Shown piece by piece: positions 56,001-64,000 of a DNA stretch of 64,000 bases. The DNA comes from an uncultured Bacteroidia bacterium (GTDB lineage Bacteria > Bacteroidota > Bacteroidia > NS11-12g > UBA9320): the NCBI GenBank assembly GCA_905478335.1, contig CAJQIC010000009.1, positions 62,001 to 126,000 of the forward strand, given 5' to 3'. Within the stretch, counting starts at the first letter, position 1; every line of letters starts with the position of its first letter. Under the pieces are notes generated by a model. It was not told the origin of the DNA. It saw only the letters and a program-made list of their open reading frames with translations, and made no database searches. Both the position numbers and the translations under genes were made by a program.

Positions 56001-56886
56001 TCAAAATAATTGTCTTAACACCTGAATCGATGATTTCAGCAACATGCTCTTCTTCGATTACCGTGTCTCTTTCAATGACAACTTCGTTTCTTTCAATAGA
56101 AACAACCTCACCTGTATCCTCATCCACGAAATCCTCAATCCAAGATCGAAGTACTCTCGCAGCTAATTTTCTGCCAATGCAACGTTTCAACCCAGCCTTA
56201 GAAACCTTAACTTCTTCAGCAAGACCAAAGATATCAAGGATGTCCTTATCCGTTTCATAACCGATAGAACGTAACAATGTTGTTACAGGAAACTTCTTCT
56301 TTCTATCGATATATGCGTACATCACGTTGTTTACGTCTGTAGCAAATTCAATCCAACTACCTTTAAATGGTATTACTCTCGCAGAGTACAATTTAGTACC
56401 ATTGGTGTGGTATGATTGTGCAAAGAAAACCCCAGGAGAACGGTGTAACTGAGAAACAATTACACGCTCAGCACCATTAATAATAAAGGTACCTCGAGGC
56501 GTCATGTAAGGGATGGTTCCCAAATACACGTCTTGAACTATAGTTTCAAAATCCTCGTGCTCGATGTCGTTACACGAAAGCTTTAACTTCGCTTTTAATG
56601 GAACGGCATAGGTCAAACCTCGGTCAATGCATTCTGCCATAGTGTATCTTGGCGGATCTACGAAGTAATCCAAGAATTCTAAAACAAAGATGTTTCGTGA
56701 ATCCGTGATTGGGAAGTTTTCGCTAAACACTTTAAAGAGCCCTTCATTGGCTCTATCTTCAGAAGAGGTTTCCAATTGGAAAAACTCCTGAAATGATTGC
56801 ACTTGAACATCTAAGAAATCAGGATATTTAATGATTTCCGGTATGCGTGCAAAACTTATTCTTTCTCTTTTTTGAACTGTTGACAA
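53083..56886 (-). CDS. rpoB: RNA polymerase beta subunit
   Basis: A 1267-residue beta subunit. The rifampicin pocket is intact: [20 protein letters not shown] (Gln, Asp), [20 protein letters not shown] (cited as [19 protein letters not shown]; His, Arg, Ser, Leu in place). [11 protein letters not shown] and [19 protein letters not shown], part of the switch and C-terminal clamp, are also present. No resistance-type change is obvious in the pocket. Located 45 bp before rpoC and 106 bp after rplL, with a stable hairpin in the rplL-rpoB spacer. Confidence 0.99.
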   Translation of the reverse strand: MSTVQKRERISFARIPEIIKYPDFLDVQVQSFQEFFQLETSSEDRANEGLFKVFSENFPITDSRNIFVLEFLDYFVDPPRYTMAECIDRGLTYAVPLKAKLKLSCNDIEHEDFETIVQDVYLGTIPYMTPRGTFIINGAERVIVSQLHRSPGVFFAQSYHTNGTKLYSARVIPFKGSWIEFATDVNNVMYAYIDRKKKFPVTTLLRSIGYETDKDILDIFGLAEEVKVSKAGLKRCIGRKLAARVLRSWIEDFVDEDTGEVVSIERNEVVIERDTVIEEEHVAEIIDSGVKTIILSKEIDNKNDFAIIHNTLQKDTSNSGKEAVEHIYRQLRNTDPPDEETARGIIDRLFFSDKRYDLGEVGRYRINKKLKLDTSSDTRVLTNEDIILIIQYLIELSNSRTDVDDIDHLSNRRVRTVGEQLYSQFGVGLARMARTIRERMNIRDNEVFTPTDLINARTLSSVINSFFGTNQLSQFMDQTNPLAEITHKRRMSALGPGGLSRDRAGFEVRDVHYTHYGRLCTIETPEGPNIGLISSLCVHAKINSMGFIETPYRKVTKGKVEDGVIFLSAEEEDTHIIAQANAPIGKDGKFVNDEIKARNEGDFPIVKPEEVHYMDVAPNQIVSIAASLIPFLEHDDANRALMGSNMQRQAVPLLRPEAPIVGTGLEQKIAEDSRNLINAEGDGVVEYVDAKEIRVRYDLSDNERTVSFIGEVKSYPVTKFQRTNQNTCINLRPIVKKGDRVVKGQVLCDGYATDNGELALGRNLKVAFMPWQGYNFEDAIVISEKVVKDDYYTSVHIVEYELEVRDTKRGEEELTNDIPNVSEEATKNLDENGLIRIGARIKEGDILIGKITPKGESEPSPEEKLLRAIFGDKAGDVKDASLKASPSTQGIVIDKKLFTRVKKDKATKADDKVKLAKLDAEHDKNLAKLKTTLVEKLFKIVNGRTSQGVSNVYFEEVIPKGTKFTQKALAEIDFATVSYNGWTADDKKNELIAETLNNYKLRINEVTTDYKRQHFAISVGDELPTGILQMAKVYLAKKRKLKVGDKMAGRHGNKGIVARIVPEADMPFLEDGTPVDIVLNPLGVPSRMNLGQIYETVLGWAGEELGINFATPIFDGATEKDIEDYVSKAGVPANGSTYLYNGLTGERFDQPTTVGIIYMLKLGHMVDDKMHSRSIGPYSLITQQPLGGKAQFGGQRFGEMEVWALEAFGASNILREILTVKSDDIIGRAKTYEAIVKGDNSVEPGLPESFNVLLHELRGLGLELTFD

Positions 56887-56943
56887 GGTTATAATTATTT
56901 AGGGGTTAGTGCGTAAAAAAAACACAAGTGCGTTCAAACACAG

Positions 56944-56972
56944 ATAGACCCGCAGATTTCTCTGGGGTCTAT
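56944..56972 (-). promoter_or_regulatory. hairpin in the rplL-rpoB spacer
   Basis: On the minus-strand RNA, ATAGACCC pairs with GGGTCTAT (8 bp), then a bulged C, then CAGA / TCTG closed by a GAAA tetraloop. No T-tract follows directly; a run of eight T comes about 22 nt later. The position corresponds to the attenuator and RNase III site known in the E. coli rplL-rpoB gap. A role as a partial terminator or cleavage site is inferred. Confidence 0.65.
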
Positions 56973-56992
56973 TGCGTTAATAAATTGTAATC

Positions 56993-57373
56993 TTACTTGA
57001 TTTCAACTTCAGCTCCTGCTTCTTCAAGTTTAGCCTTCAAAGCATCTGCTTCGTCTTTAGCTACGTTTTCCTTGATTTCTTTTGGAGCTGAGTCAACTAT
57101 TTCTTTTGCTTCTTTCAAGCCTAAACCTGTAAGTTCTTTTACAGCTTTAACTACTTGAAGCTTCGCTGCGCCTGCAGATTTCAATATAACAGTAAATTCT
57201 GTTTGTTCTTCGCCTCCTGCTGCTGCACCGTCACCTGCTGGTCCTGCAACCGCAACTGCTGCTGCCGCTGCTGGCTCAATACCATACTCATCTTTTAAGA
57301 TGTCAGCTAATTCGTTTACCTCTTTTACGGTAAGATTTACTAACTGTTCTGCAAATTCTTTTAAGTCTGCCAT
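56993..57373 (-). CDS. rplL: 50S ribosomal protein bL12
   Basis: A 126-residue bL7/L12 stalk protein. N-terminal dimer helix ([20 protein letters not shown]), Ala/Gly-rich hinge ([20 protein letters not shown]), and the C-terminal factor-binding domain ([40 protein letters not shown]). The hinge is normal. Part of the leftward operon; binds translation factors on the ribosome stalk. Confidence 0.99.
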   Translation of the reverse strand: MADLKEFAEQLVNLTVKEVNELADILKDEYGIEPAAAAAVAVAGPAGDGAAAGGEEQTEFTVILKSAGAAKLQVVKAVKELTGLGLKEAKEIVDSAPKEIKENVAKDEADALKAKLEEAGAEVEIK

Positions 57374-57405
57374 TTTTCGTTAACTTTTTAAAGTTTTTGT
57401 TTTAA

Positions 57406-57927
57406 TTAATTTTCTTTTTCGGATAAAGTTTTAAGAAGTCCTGATAAAGTTGATCCACCAGATTTAAGTGATGAAATAACATTTTTAGCAGGCGATTGAA
57501 GTAATCCGATAATCTCCCCAATCAAATCTTCTTTTGATTTGTACTTCGATAAGTTGTCTAGTTGGTCATCACCAATGTAGACTGCGCTATCTAGGTATGC
57601 ACCCTTTAACACTGGCCTTTTGCCCTTCTTTCGGAAGTCTTTAATGGCAATAGCTGGTGCTTTTGGATTGGAAGCGAATAAGAGTGCGGTTGTCCCTTTA
57701 AGGGTATCAGTAAGTTCACCCCAGTCTTTTTCGGCTCTCACTAATGCCTGTCTGATAAGGGTGTTCTTTGCTACTTGCATTTTTACTCCATTTTTATGAA
57801 GTAAGCGTCTCAGATCATTGTTCGTATTGGCTGTCAATTCTGAACTATCTGTAACGTAGATAAACTCGTAGTTGTTTAAACTATCTACAAGTTGATCAAT
57901 CACTATTTGTTTTTCTTCTCGTGTCAT
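57406..57927 (-). CDS. rplJ: 50S ribosomal protein uL10
   Basis: A 173-residue stalk-base protein that carries the bL12 dimers. It starts MTREEKQIVIDQLVDSLNNY and shows GVKMQVAKNTLIRQAL and ALLFASNPKAPAIAIKDF, the usual rRNA-binding front. The C-terminal helix region (NVISSLKSGGSTLSGLLKTL) binds bL12. The gene is 17 bp after rplA and 32 bp before rplL. Confidence 0.98.
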   Translation of the reverse strand: MTREEKQIVIDQLVDSLNNYEFIYVTDSSELTANTNNDLRRLLHKNGVKMQVAKNTLIRQALVRAEKDWGELTDTLKGTTALLFASNPKAPAIAIKDFRKKGKRPVLKGAYLDSAVYIGDDQLDNLSKYKSKEDLIGEIIGLLQSPAKNVISSLKSGGSTLSGLLKTLSEKEN

Positions 57928-57944
57928 TTTCGTTCTCTTTACAA

Positions 57945-58643
57945 TTAAATTCCCGGAATGGTATTCACGTCCACTTTAATTCCAGGACTCATCGTACTGG
58001 AGATAGTGATTGATTGAAAATATGTTCCTTTAGCAGCCGATGGTTTCAATCGGTGCAAGGTTTGAATAAACTCAAGTGCGTTTTCATTAATTTTATCCGC
58101 ATCGAAAGAGGATTTACCCACTGAACTGTGGATGATACCGGCTTTGTCAACTTTAAAATCAATTTTACCTGCTTTTACCTCAGTTACTGCTTTACCAATT
58201 TCCATAGTTACAGTTCCTGACTTTGGATTAGGCATTAAGTTTCTTGGTCCTAAGATTCGTCCTAAACGACCTAGTTTACCCATTACACTTGGTTGTGTGA
58301 TAATCACATCAACGTCTACCCAACCACCTTGGATTTTTTCGATGAACTCATCTAATCCTACATGATCAGCGCCAGCCGCTTTGGCTTCTTCTTCTTTGTC
58401 AGGATTACACAAAACAAGAACGCGAACGTTTTTACCTGTTCCATGAGGTAAAGAAGCAACGCCTCTAACCATTTGATTGGCTTGACGTGGATCTACACCT
58501 AATTTTACATCTAAATCAACAGATGAATCAAACTTAGTGAAGGTTACTTGTTTCACTAAATCAGATGCCTCGCTTAGAGAGTAAAGTTTGTCTTTCTCAA
58601 CTTTTGCAAGGGCTTCTTTTCTTTTTTTAGAAATTTTTCCCAT
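57945..58643 (-). CDS. rplA: 50S ribosomal protein uL1
   Basis: A 232-residue L1-stalk protein. Motifs are [39 protein letters not shown] (cited as [18 protein letters not shown]), [18 protein letters not shown], and [12 protein letters not shown]. uL1 also binds its own mRNA in many bacteria. A leader site cannot be confirmed here, as rplK lies only 20 bp upstream and is probably the regulated leader gene. Confidence 0.99.
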   Translation of the reverse strand: MGKISKKRKEALAKVEKDKLYSLSEASDLVKQVTFTKFDSSVDLDVKLGVDPRQANQMVRGVASLPHGTGKNVRVLVLCNPDKEEEAKAAGADHVGLDEFIEKIQGGWVDVDVIITQPSVMGKLGRLGRILGPRNLMPNPKSGTVTMEIGKAVTEVKAGKIDFKVDKAGIIHSSVGKSSFDADKINENALEFIQTLHRLKPSAAKGTYFQSITISSTMSPGIKVDVNTIPGI

Positions 58644-58662
58644 TAATGTTATCGATTAACTT

Positions 58663-59106
58663 TTAGTTATCTGCCGGAAACTGTCCGGTCACAGTAATAC
58701 CCATACTTCTTGCTGTACCTGCTACCATGCGCATTGCAGAAGTAACTTCAAAAGCGTTTAAGTCAGGCATTTTAGCTTCAGCTATTTCTTTTACTTGAGC
58801 CCAAGTAACTTTCGCTACTTTAACTCTGTTCGGCTCAGCAGATCCACTCTTAATCTTGCTTGCTTCTAACAATTGAGAAGCTACAGGAGGAGTTTTAATG
58901 ATGAAGTCGAATGACTTGTCTTGATACACAGTAATAACAACTGGTAAAACCTTACCTGCTTTATCCTGAGTTCTTGCATTGAATTGCTTACAAAAGTCAA
59001 CAATATTAACCCCTTTCGCTCCAAGAGCAGGACCAATTGGAGGTGCTGGATTAGCTGCACCACCTCTAACTTGTAACTTTACGTAACCTGTAATTTCCTT
59101 TGCCAT
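58663..59106 (-). CDS. rplK: 50S ribosomal protein uL11
   Basis: A 147-residue uL11 protein. It has the proline-rich N-terminal factor-binding segment ([20 protein letters not shown]), [16 protein letters not shown] and the C-terminal rRNA-binding domain ([17 protein letters not shown]). It binds the GTPase-associated centre of 23S rRNA. Four bp separate it from nusG; the two are in one transcript. Confidence 0.99.
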   Translation of the reverse strand: MAKEITGYVKLQVRGGAANPAPPIGPALGAKGVNIVDFCKQFNARTQDKAGKVLPVVITVYQDKSFDFIIKTPPVASQLLEASKIKSGSAEPNRVKVAKVTWAQVKEIAEAKMPDLNAFEVTSAMRMVAGTARSMGITVTGQFPADN

Positions 59107-59110
59107 TGTA

Positions 59111-59662
59111 TTATTCTTTTTCTACTTGAACGTAGTTCAGTTCTAGTGGCGTTTTTCTTCCGAAAATCTTCACCATCACTTTTAATTTTTTCTTTTCTTC
59201 GTTGACCTCTTCAATAATTCCATTGAATCCACTGAAAGGGCCATCGTTCACTTTAACCATTTCGCCAACAATAAACGGTTCGATCATGCTTTCGCCACTT
59301 TCGTTGGCTTCATCAACCTGACCTAAAATTCGGTTCATTTCTGATTTTCTTACTGGGATAGGCGTTCCTTGCTCATCTCCTAAAAATCCTACAACCCCAT
59401 TTATGCCTTTAATAGTAGGTAGAACCTCTCCTACTAAGTTGGCGTTTACATAAATGTATCCTGGGTAAAAATTCTTTTCTCTAGAGGTTTTCTTTCCGTT
59501 TCGGATTTCATACACCTTAGTCGTTGGAATCAAGATTTGAGGAACGTATTGCGTAAGCTTTTCGAAATCGAGTTCAGACTCAATCATTGCCTTAACCTTT
59601 TTTTCTTGGCCGGTGATTGCTCTAACTACGTACCACTTAAATTCGCTTGTCGCTTGTTCCAT
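59111..59662 (-). CDS. nusG: transcription termination/antitermination factor NusG
   Basis: A 183-residue NusG. The NGN domain contains [20 protein letters not shown] and [14 protein letters not shown], and the C-terminal KOW domain contains [20 protein letters not shown]. It binds RNA polymerase and links it to Rho or to the ribosome. The order secE-nusG-rplK is conserved in bacteria. Confidence 0.97.
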   Translation of the reverse strand: MEQATSEFKWYVVRAITGQEKKVKAMIESELDFEKLTQYVPQILIPTTKVYEIRNGKKTSREKNFYPGYIYVNANLVGEVLPTIKGINGVVGFLGDEQGTPIPVRKSEMNRILGQVDEANESGESMIEPFIVGEMVKVNDGPFSGFNGIIEEVNEEKKKLKVMVKIFGRKTPLELNYVQVEKE

Positions 59663-59690
59663 GATTCTAACCCTCTAAGATTTCTAATTA

Positions 59691-59882
59691 CTAGATTAAC
59701 TTGTATAAGAAATTTGTAATGAAGTCAAAGCCTTTATCAAGGATATAAATAGCCAATGCGAAAATGATTGATGCTACCAATACGATGATTGTGGATTGAA
59801 CTAAATCATCCCAACTTGGCCATGTTACTTTGTTTACGAGTTCGTCGTAAGTAACATTCCACAAATTTTTAAGTTTACCCAT
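59691..59882 (-). CDS. secE: preprotein translocase subunit SecE
   Basis: I chose ATG 59882 (MGKLKNLWNVTYDELVNKVT), giving 63 residues with a single membrane helix (TIIVLVASIIFALAIYILDK) and the conserved amphipathic WPSWDDL turn ahead of it. The longer frame to 59942 would run into the tRNA-Trp gene, which excludes it. SecE is the clamp subunit of the SecYEG channel. It is the shortest form of the family and complete. Confidence 0.95.
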   Translation of the reverse strand: MGKLKNLWNVTYDELVNKVTWPSWDDLVQSTIIVLVASIIFALAIYILDKGFDFITNFLYKLI

Positions 59883-59915
59883 TTTATTACTTCTTTTGGT
59901 AAGAAACCTTTGCTG

Positions 59916-59988
59916 CAGGAGAGACAGGGATCGAACCTGCAACTTGCGGTTTTGGAGACCGCTGCTCTACCAATTGAACTACTCTCCT
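59916..59988 (-). tRNA. trnW: tRNA-Trp (CCA)
   Basis: 73 nt. Acceptor stem AGGAGAG / CTCTCCT, D-stem, anticodon loop CTCCAAA (anticodon CCA), T-loop TTCGATC. The CCA tail is not encoded. It stands between tuf and secE as in most Bacteroidota. Confidence 0.97.
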
Positions 59989-60045
59989 ATAATCATGTAG
60001 CCGGCAATAAAAATTGCCAGCTACTTGATATATATTATTTTATTA

Positions 60046-61233
60046 TTAATCTAAAATCTCAGTAACCTGTCCAGCACCAACTGTACGGCCACCTTCACGG
60101 ATTGCAAATTTCAATCCTTTTTCCATCGCTACTTTGTTGATTAAGTCAACAGTGATCGTTACGTTATCACCTGGCATAACCATTTCAGTACCTTCTGGCA
60201 ACTTGATTTCTCCAGTTACGTCAGTTGTTCTTAAGTAGAACTGTGGACGGTATTTGTTAAAGAATGGAGTGTGACGTCCACCTTCTTCTTTCGACAATAC
60301 ATAAACCTCAGCCTTGAACTTCATGTGTGGAGTTACTGAACCTGGCTTAACGATAACCATACCTCTTTTGATGTCGGTTTTCTCAACACCTCTTAATAAG
60401 ATACCTGCGTTATCACCTGCTTCACCTCTGTCTAGTAATTTTCTAAACATCTCAACCCCAGTACATGTAGATGCCATTTTCTCAGCACCCATACCGATGA
60501 TTTCAACTGGATCACCAACGTTGATTGTTCCTCTTTCGATTCTACCCGTAGCAACAGTACCACGACCAGTAATAGAGAATACATCCTCAACTGGCATCAA
60601 GAAATCTTGATCAACCAATCTTGGAGGAATTGGAATCCATGAGTCAACCGCTTCCATCAATTCGTTAATGGTAGACACCCACTTATCTTCTCCATTCAAT
60701 CCACCTAATGCAGATCCTTGGATGATTGGTGTGTTGTCAGCATCGAATCCGTAGAAATCAAGAAGTTCTCTGATTTCCATTTCAACTAACTCTAATAATT
60801 CTTCGTCGTCGACCATGTCAACTTTGTTCATAAAGATAACCAAACGAGGTACACCAACCTGACGTGCAAGAAGGATGTGTTCCTTTGTTTGTGGCATAGG
60901 ACCATCTGTAGCCGCAACTACAAGAATAGCACCGTCCATTTGCGCCGCACCCGTAACCATGTTCTTTACATAATCCGCGTGACCAGGACAATCTACGTGA
61001 GCGTAGTGTCTGTTCTCTGTTTGATACTCAATGTGAGCTGTATTAATCGTAATACCTCTTTCTTTTTCCTCTGGAGCAGAGTCAATAGCAGCAAAATCTT
61101 GCTTGTCAGCAAGGCCTGCATTAGATAATACGCTAGAAATAGCAGCTGTTAAAGTTGTTTTACCGTGGTCAACGTGACCAATGGTTCCAATGTTTACGTG
61201 TGGTTTGGAACGGTCGAATGTTTCTTTAGCCAT
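60046..61233 (-). CDS. tuf: elongation factor Tu
   Basis: A 395-residue EF-Tu. G1 [17 protein letters not shown]-type effector region (here [20 protein letters not shown], cited as [17 protein letters not shown]), [12 protein letters not shown] (G3), [10 protein letters not shown] (G4) and GSALGGL (G5). Domains 2 and 3 are complete. It brings aminoacyl-tRNA to the ribosome. One tuf gene is seen here; whether a second one exists elsewhere cannot be told. Flanked by tRNA genes on both sides. Confidence 0.99.
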   Translation of the reverse strand: MAKETFDRSKPHVNIGTIGHVDHGKTTLTAAISSVLSNAGLADKQDFAAIDSAPEEKERGITINTAHIEYQTENRHYAHVDCPGHADYVKNMVTGAAQMDGAILVVAATDGPMPQTKEHILLARQVGVPRLVIFMNKVDMVDDEELLELVEMEIRELLDFYGFDADNTPIIQGSALGGLNGEDKWVSTINELMEAVDSWIPIPPRLVDQDFLMPVEDVFSITGRGTVATGRIERGTINVGDPVEIIGMGAEKMASTCTGVEMFRKLLDRGEAGDNAGILLRGVEKTDIKRGMVIVKPGSVTPHMKFKAEVYVLSKEEGGRHTPFFNKYRPQFYLRTTDVTGEIKLPEGTEMVMPGDNVTITVDLINKVAMEKGLKFAIREGGRTVGAGQVTEILD

Positions 61234-61319
61234 GACTTAAAATAAATTACTTTTTAAAATTTTTTTTTAAACTTTTTTCCTTTGAGGATTATTTAAACAT
61301 TTTTTGCTGCGCTACTCAG

Positions 61320-61391
61320 AGCCAACGATGGGAATTGAACCCACGACCTCTTCCTTACCAAGGAAACGCTCTACCCCTGAGCTACGTCGGC
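61320..61391 (-). tRNA. trnT: tRNA-Thr (GGT)
   Basis: 72 nt. Acceptor stem GCCGACG / CGTTGGC with one G-U, anticodon stem TTTCC / GGAAG, loop TTGGTAA (anticodon GGT). T-loop TTCAATT. No CCA encoded. Confidence 0.96.
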
Positions 61392-61446
61392 TTATTGTAA
61401 GCCAACTTTGTCAGACAACGCCTGAGTTACATCGGCAACAACAGTG

Positions 61447-61519
61447 AGCGGGAGACGAGGCTCGAACCCGCGACCTACAGCTTGGAAGGCTGTCGCTCTA
61501 CCAACTGAGCTACTCCCGC
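61447..61519 (-). tRNA. trnG: tRNA-Gly (TCC)
   Basis: 73 nt. Acceptor stem GCGGGAG / CTCCCGC, anticodon stem ACAGC / GCTGT, loop CTTCCAA (anticodon TCC). Confidence 0.96.
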
Positions 61520-61595
61520 ATGTATGCCTCTGCTAATCGATCTTCAAAAAAGAAATCCTCATTAACTTTTTTGACATTTCAAATAACAAATGCAG

Positions 61596-61676
61596 TGGGG
61601 AGGGTAGGATTCGAACCTACGTAGCCGAAGCAACGGATTTACAGTCCGTCCCATTTGACCGCTCTGGTACCTCCCC
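61596..61676 (-). tRNA. trnY: tRNA-Tyr (GTA)
   Basis: 81 nt with a long variable arm (class II). Acceptor stem GGGGAGG / CCTCCCC, anticodon loop CTGTAAA (anticodon GTA). Confidence 0.95.
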
Positions 61677-61693
61677 AGAACAATAAAAAAAAG

Positions 61694-61766
61694 AGCCGCC
61701 TATTGGACTCGAACCAACGACCGGCTGATTACAAATCAGCTGCTCTACCAACTGAGCTAAGGCGGC
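61694..61766 (-). tRNA. trnT: tRNA-Thr (TGT)
   Basis: 73 nt. Acceptor stem GCCGCCT / AGGCGGC, anticodon stem GCTGA / TCAGC, loop TTTGTAA (anticodon TGT). First gene of the tRNA-tuf transcript. Confidence 0.96.
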
Positions 61767-61839
61767 TTTTTATCCTAAAAAATTCGTTCCAATTCTCGCT
61801 ATCATTTAAGCGAGCCTTTCCCGTCATTTTTAGGGTTGG

Positions 61840-61872
61840 CAAAAGTACATTTAATTTAAATTGTTTTCAAAA
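61840..61872 (-). promoter_or_regulatory. promoter of the tRNA-tuf operon
   Basis: Minus-strand TTTTG (61868-61872), 20 bp, TACTTTTG (61840-61847): both the -33 TTTG and the -7 TAnnTTTG elements of Bacteroidota sigma-A, at proper spacing. Transcription should begin near 61835, about 67 nt before tRNA-Thr. The best full promoter in the window. Confidence 0.75.
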
Positions 61873-61888
61873 GATTTTTGAAAATATT

Positions 61889-62191
61889 TTAAGAAGTTGA
61901 AGCAAGTCGTTCTTTATACTTTTTAATCTGAACTTTTAATGCATCAACTGCGTGGTCTGTAGCTGCTTCAAAGCTCCGTGATGTTTGGGTTTTAAACAAG
62001 CTCTGATTCTGGACGTTTACTTTTATTTCAACCGTTTTATTATCCTTCAAACGATTGTTCTCAACTTTTAAAAAAACTTGTGAATCCACGATTGCATCAC
62101 TAAACTGTTCTAACTTAGAAAGTTTTTTTTCTATATACTCAACTAATTTATGATCTGCTTTAAAATGGATTGACTGAATTTCAACGTGCAT
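61889..62191 (-). CDS. hpf: ribosome hibernation promoting factor (HPF/YfiA)
   Basis: A 100-residue short HPF. Starts VEIQSIHFKADHKLVEYIEK, with KVNVQNQSLFKTQTSRSFEAATDHAVDAL (cited as TQTSRSFEAATDHAVDAL) as the second helix and a Lys-rich end. It binds the 30S decoding site in resting cells and helps to store ribosomes. The C-terminal dimer domain of long HPF is absent, so it forms the short type. Follows xerC by 27 bp, in the conserved order. Confidence 0.96.
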   Translation of the reverse strand: MHVEIQSIHFKADHKLVEYIEKKLSKLEQFSDAIVDSQVFLKVENNRLKDNKTVEIKVNVQNQSLFKTQTSRSFEAATDHAVDALKVQIKKYKERLASTS

Positions 62192-62218
62192 ACTGTATTT
62201 TGTTTTAGGGTTTAACTT

Positions 62219-63106
62219 TTAAGATTTGGGGTGTAACTTATGTACTTTCTTTAAATGTGCGATATCGCTTTGGGCATATATTTGAGTTGAAGCCAAACTA
62301 GAGTGACCTAACAATTCTTTTATCGCCGCAATTTCTGCTCCATTTTGTAACAAATGTGTCGCAAAACTATGTCTCAATACATGTGGGCTTTTCTTCTCCA
62401 CATTTGAATACTGTTTTAACCATTTGTTCACACAATTATAAACCCATTTTGGGTAAAGTGGTTTGCCATTTGGTAGAACAAAAAAGCGATTTGATGGATT
62501 ATCTTGATTTTCAATTGTATTGATGTATTTGCTCAACAAGGATACCATCTCTTTCCCAATCGGAACGATGCGCTCTTTCTTTCCTTTACCAAATACTTTT
62601 ATCTGACCTCGAACAAGATCAACATCTTCCGATTTCAAACCAATCAATTCAGCACGACGTATGCCTGTATTGTACAACAGCGCAATAACCGTAGATTCTA
62701 ATGTACCGGCATCAGACAAAGAAGTAATGTCGTCGAACAATTTATTTGCCTCAGACTTACGTACATAAGTTGGAACTTTAGATGGAAGTTTCAGATTTCG
62801 AACTTTGGCAGCTGGATTAATGTCAACAGAACCCATCATCCTCAGGTATTTAAAAAAAGACTTTAACGTACTAAGTTTACGATTGACAGTTGTTGCCTTC
62901 ATGTTTGCCTCCATTAAAGACACAATCCATGACCGAATTATCGCGGTATTGGTTTGTTGAAACGAGGTGACATCAAACTCCTTAATTTGATACACTTCAA
63001 ATTGCTCTAAATCCTTTAGATATGCGTCTACGGTATGAGACGAATACGATTTCTGAAAACTCAGATAGTCGAGGAAATTTTGAAATAAATGAGCAGTAGT
63101 AACCAT
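62219..63106 (-). CDS. xerC: tyrosine recombinase XerC
   Basis: A 295-residue tyrosine recombinase with an N-terminal SAM-like core-binding domain (FQNFLDYLSFQKSYSSHTVD) and a C-terminal catalytic domain. The catalytic set is complete: Arg in TGIRRAELIGL, Lys in the beta-hairpin FGKGKKERIVP, His-x-x-Arg in SPHVLRHSFATHLL, His in LLGHSSLAST and Tyr in TQIYAQSD. The length and place beside hpf and rpsU fit XerC, which resolves chromosome dimers at dif with XerD. It could be called XerC-like only if the partner is not known; the conserved order makes XerC the best choice. Confidence 0.93.
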   Translation of the reverse strand: MVTTAHLFQNFLDYLSFQKSYSSHTVDAYLKDLEQFEVYQIKEFDVTSFQQTNTAIIRSWIVSLMEANMKATTVNRKLSTLKSFFKYLRMMGSVDINPAAKVRNLKLPSKVPTYVRKSEANKLFDDITSLSDAGTLESTVIALLYNTGIRRAELIGLKSEDVDLVRGQIKVFGKGKKERIVPIGKEMVSLLSKYINTIENQDNPSNRFFVLPNGKPLYPKWVYNCVNKWLKQYSNVEKKSPHVLRHSFATHLLQNGAEIAAIKELLGHSSLASTQIYAQSDIAHLKKVHKLHPKS

Positions 63107-63153
63107 AGGCTACTGCAAGATAAGAAATTCTGAGCAGAATTACTTTGTAAGAA

Positions 63154-63336
63154 TTAGTTATTAAGGCTCTGCTTGTATTTAGCCTTAATCATCTGCATTC
63201 TTCTTTTAACAGATGGCTTTGTGAATTGCTTTCTATCTCTCAATTCTCTCAAAACCCCTGTACGTTCAAATTTCTTCTTGAACTTCTTTAAAGCTTTTTC
63301 TACAGATTCGTTTTCTTTTACGTTAACAACTAACAT
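63154..63336 (-). CDS. rpsU: 30S ribosomal protein bS21
   Basis: A 60-residue bS21 from ATG 63336 (MLVVNVKENESVEKALKKFK); the frame to 63366 adds ten residues. Basic helices (RELRDRKQFTKPSVKRRMQM) follow. Tyr54 is present. In Flavobacterium ribosomes bS21, with this Tyr, has been reported to help to hide the anti-Shine-Dalgarno end of 16S rRNA, which explains why most genes here have no Shine-Dalgarno sequence. The leader of this gene shows AGAAGAAAAG but no GGAGG. First gene of the leftward conserved block. Confidence 0.96.
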   Translation of the reverse strand: MLVVNVKENESVEKALKKFKKKFERTGVLRELRDRKQFTKPSVKRRMQMIKAKYKQSLNN

Positions 63337-63399
63337 TCTTTTCTTCTGATTTTTTAAGGGGTGCAAATATGAGGTTAATTTTCATCTATTGCAACGTTT

Positions 63400-64000
63400 T
63401 TATTTTAATAGATGGCGACTAATTACCAATTTCTGAATTTCAGATGTCCCTTCGCCTATCGTGCATAGTTTGGAGTCTCTATAAAACTTCTCTACCGGAT
63501 AATCCTTGGTATATCCATACCCGCCAAAAATCTGCACGGCATCGGTACTGACCTCAACTGAAGTTTCTGACGAATGATACTTTGCCATAGCCGACTCTTT
63601 TGTCATCGGTTTGCCAATGTTTTTAAGATAGGCCGCCTGGTATGTCAGCAACTCAGAACATTCAATTTTGGTTGCCATATCTGCCAGCTTAAACCCAATG
63701 GCTTGGAAATGACCGATAGGTTTACCAAACTGCTCTCTTTCTTTTGAATATTGCAACGCAGCTTCATAAGCTCCTTTTGCAATACCAATTCCCAAGGACG
63801 CAATACTTATTCGTCCTCCATCCAATACCTTCATGGCCTGGATAAACCCTTCACCCTCATTACCGAGCATGTTGGCTGCCGGAATACGGCAATCATCAAA
63901 AAACAAACAAGCTGTCTCTGATGCACGCATGCCTAATTTATTTTCCTTTTTACCGCCACTGAATCCTGGCGTACCTTTTTCAACTATAAATGCGGTCATT
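63400..64000 (-). CDS. acyl-CoA dehydrogenase (5' end outside window)
   Basis: The C-terminal ~200 residues of an acyl-CoA dehydrogenase, an FAD enzyme of fatty-acid or amino-acid oxidation. The ATG at 63999 is internal: it lies in the conserved [13 protein letters not shown] stretch of the middle beta domain. The C-terminal helical domain shows [60 protein letters not shown] and [20 protein letters not shown]. In this group the catalytic Glu is typically the one in the IGEGTSEI block, which is present. It looks like a short-chain or butyryl-CoA type from the IGEGTSEIQ block; substrate not certain. Confidence 0.93.
   Translation of the reverse strand, partial: MTAFIVEKGTPGFSGGKKENKLGMRASETACLFFDDCRIPAANMLGNEGEGFIQAMKVLDGGRISIASLGIGIAKGAYEAALQYSKEREQFGKPIGHFQAIGFKLADMATKIECSELLTYQAAYLKNIGKPMTKESAMAKYHSSETSVEVSTDAVQIFGGYGYTKDYPVEKFYRDSKLCTIGEGTSEIQKLVISRHLLK

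Noticed and set aside
59883-59942. N-terminal extension of secE
   Set aside because: It would run into tRNA-Trp; the ATG at 59882 gives a normal SecE.
61234-61888. A protein gene between tuf and hpf (rightward ORF at 61655-61900)
   Set aside because: It lies on top of two tRNA genes and ends inside hpf; the region is filled by four tRNAs and a promoter.
1-64000. Insertion sequences, prophage, rRNA operon, toxin-antitoxin or restriction systems
   Set aside because: No transposase, phage, rRNA, restriction or toxin gene was found on reading both strands; XerC here is the housekeeping type.

Overview
The window is about 64 kb of chromosome from a member of the Bacteroidota, most likely order Flavobacteriales. 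Four genes encode C-terminal sorting domains of the type IX secretion system (T9SS). Many promoters carry the Bacteroidota sigma-factor box TAnnTTTG. Strong Shine-Dalgarno sequences are almost absent. Lineage markers include a putative porin, a DUF819 protein, a CarboxypepD_reg-like protein, bS21 with Tyr54, and the gene order rpsU-xerC-hpf-tRNAs-tuf-trnW-secE-nusG-rplKAJL-rpoBC. The family below order level cannot be fixed from the sequence alone. I see no rRNA operon, CRISPR array, insertion sequence or prophage.

Positions 1-8.8 kb: the tail of a large gliding/T9SS type B protein, a DUF6695-like protein with a permuted NlpC/LRAT-type His...Cys layout, a Crp/Fnr regulator, a YiaA/YiaB membrane protein, envelope proteins, a metallo-beta-lactamase-fold gene killed by an in-frame amber codon plus a frameshift, a SOUL protein and a saccharopine-dehydrogenase-like oxidoreductase. 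Positions 8-17.4 kb: a membrane-anchored OmpR-type regulator with a tandem 14-bp repeat in its promoter, a 975-residue T9SS sialate-esterase-like protein, a decaying lipoprotein locus (one frameshifted gene and one truncated paralogue) beside an 8-bp minisatellite, a DUF819 transporter with an extra periplasmic domain, a DinB protein and another T9SS cargo.

Positions 17.4-25.2 kb: flotillin FloA with its NfeD partner, a lipid kinase, fructose-1,6-bisphosphatase, a divergent aspartokinase, a SIMPL/MORN pair, and ferredoxin-IscX-KdsC. Positions 25.2-25.5 kb hold two 64-bp identical cassettes. Each looks like its own promoter, a 74-nt RNA with a GGAGG-ATG mini-ORF, and a terminator. Positions 25.5-44.2 kb: an LtaS-like sulfatase-fold enzyme and an FAD oxidoreductase, a porin, a double-OmpA protein, a response regulator, UvrD/PcrA helicase, RfbC, tryptophan 2,3-dioxygenase, a chromate transporter, glycine decarboxylase and a MauE-thioredoxin fusion. 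Positions 44.3-48.7 kb: the DUF1501/DUF1800 pair, DUF937 and DUF3467 proteins.

Positions 48.7-64 kb read leftwards as one block of core gene expression: rpsU, xerC, hpf, four tRNAs, tuf, tRNA-Trp, secE, nusG, rplK, rplA, rplJ, rplL, rpoB and rpoC. The window ends inside an acyl-CoA dehydrogenase gene.

Themes worth following are the duplicated small-RNA cassette, five genes whose -7 box sits only 4-5 nt before the start codon (predicted leaderless mRNAs), three convergent gene pairs that share a TTAA double stop, and two gene-decay loci.
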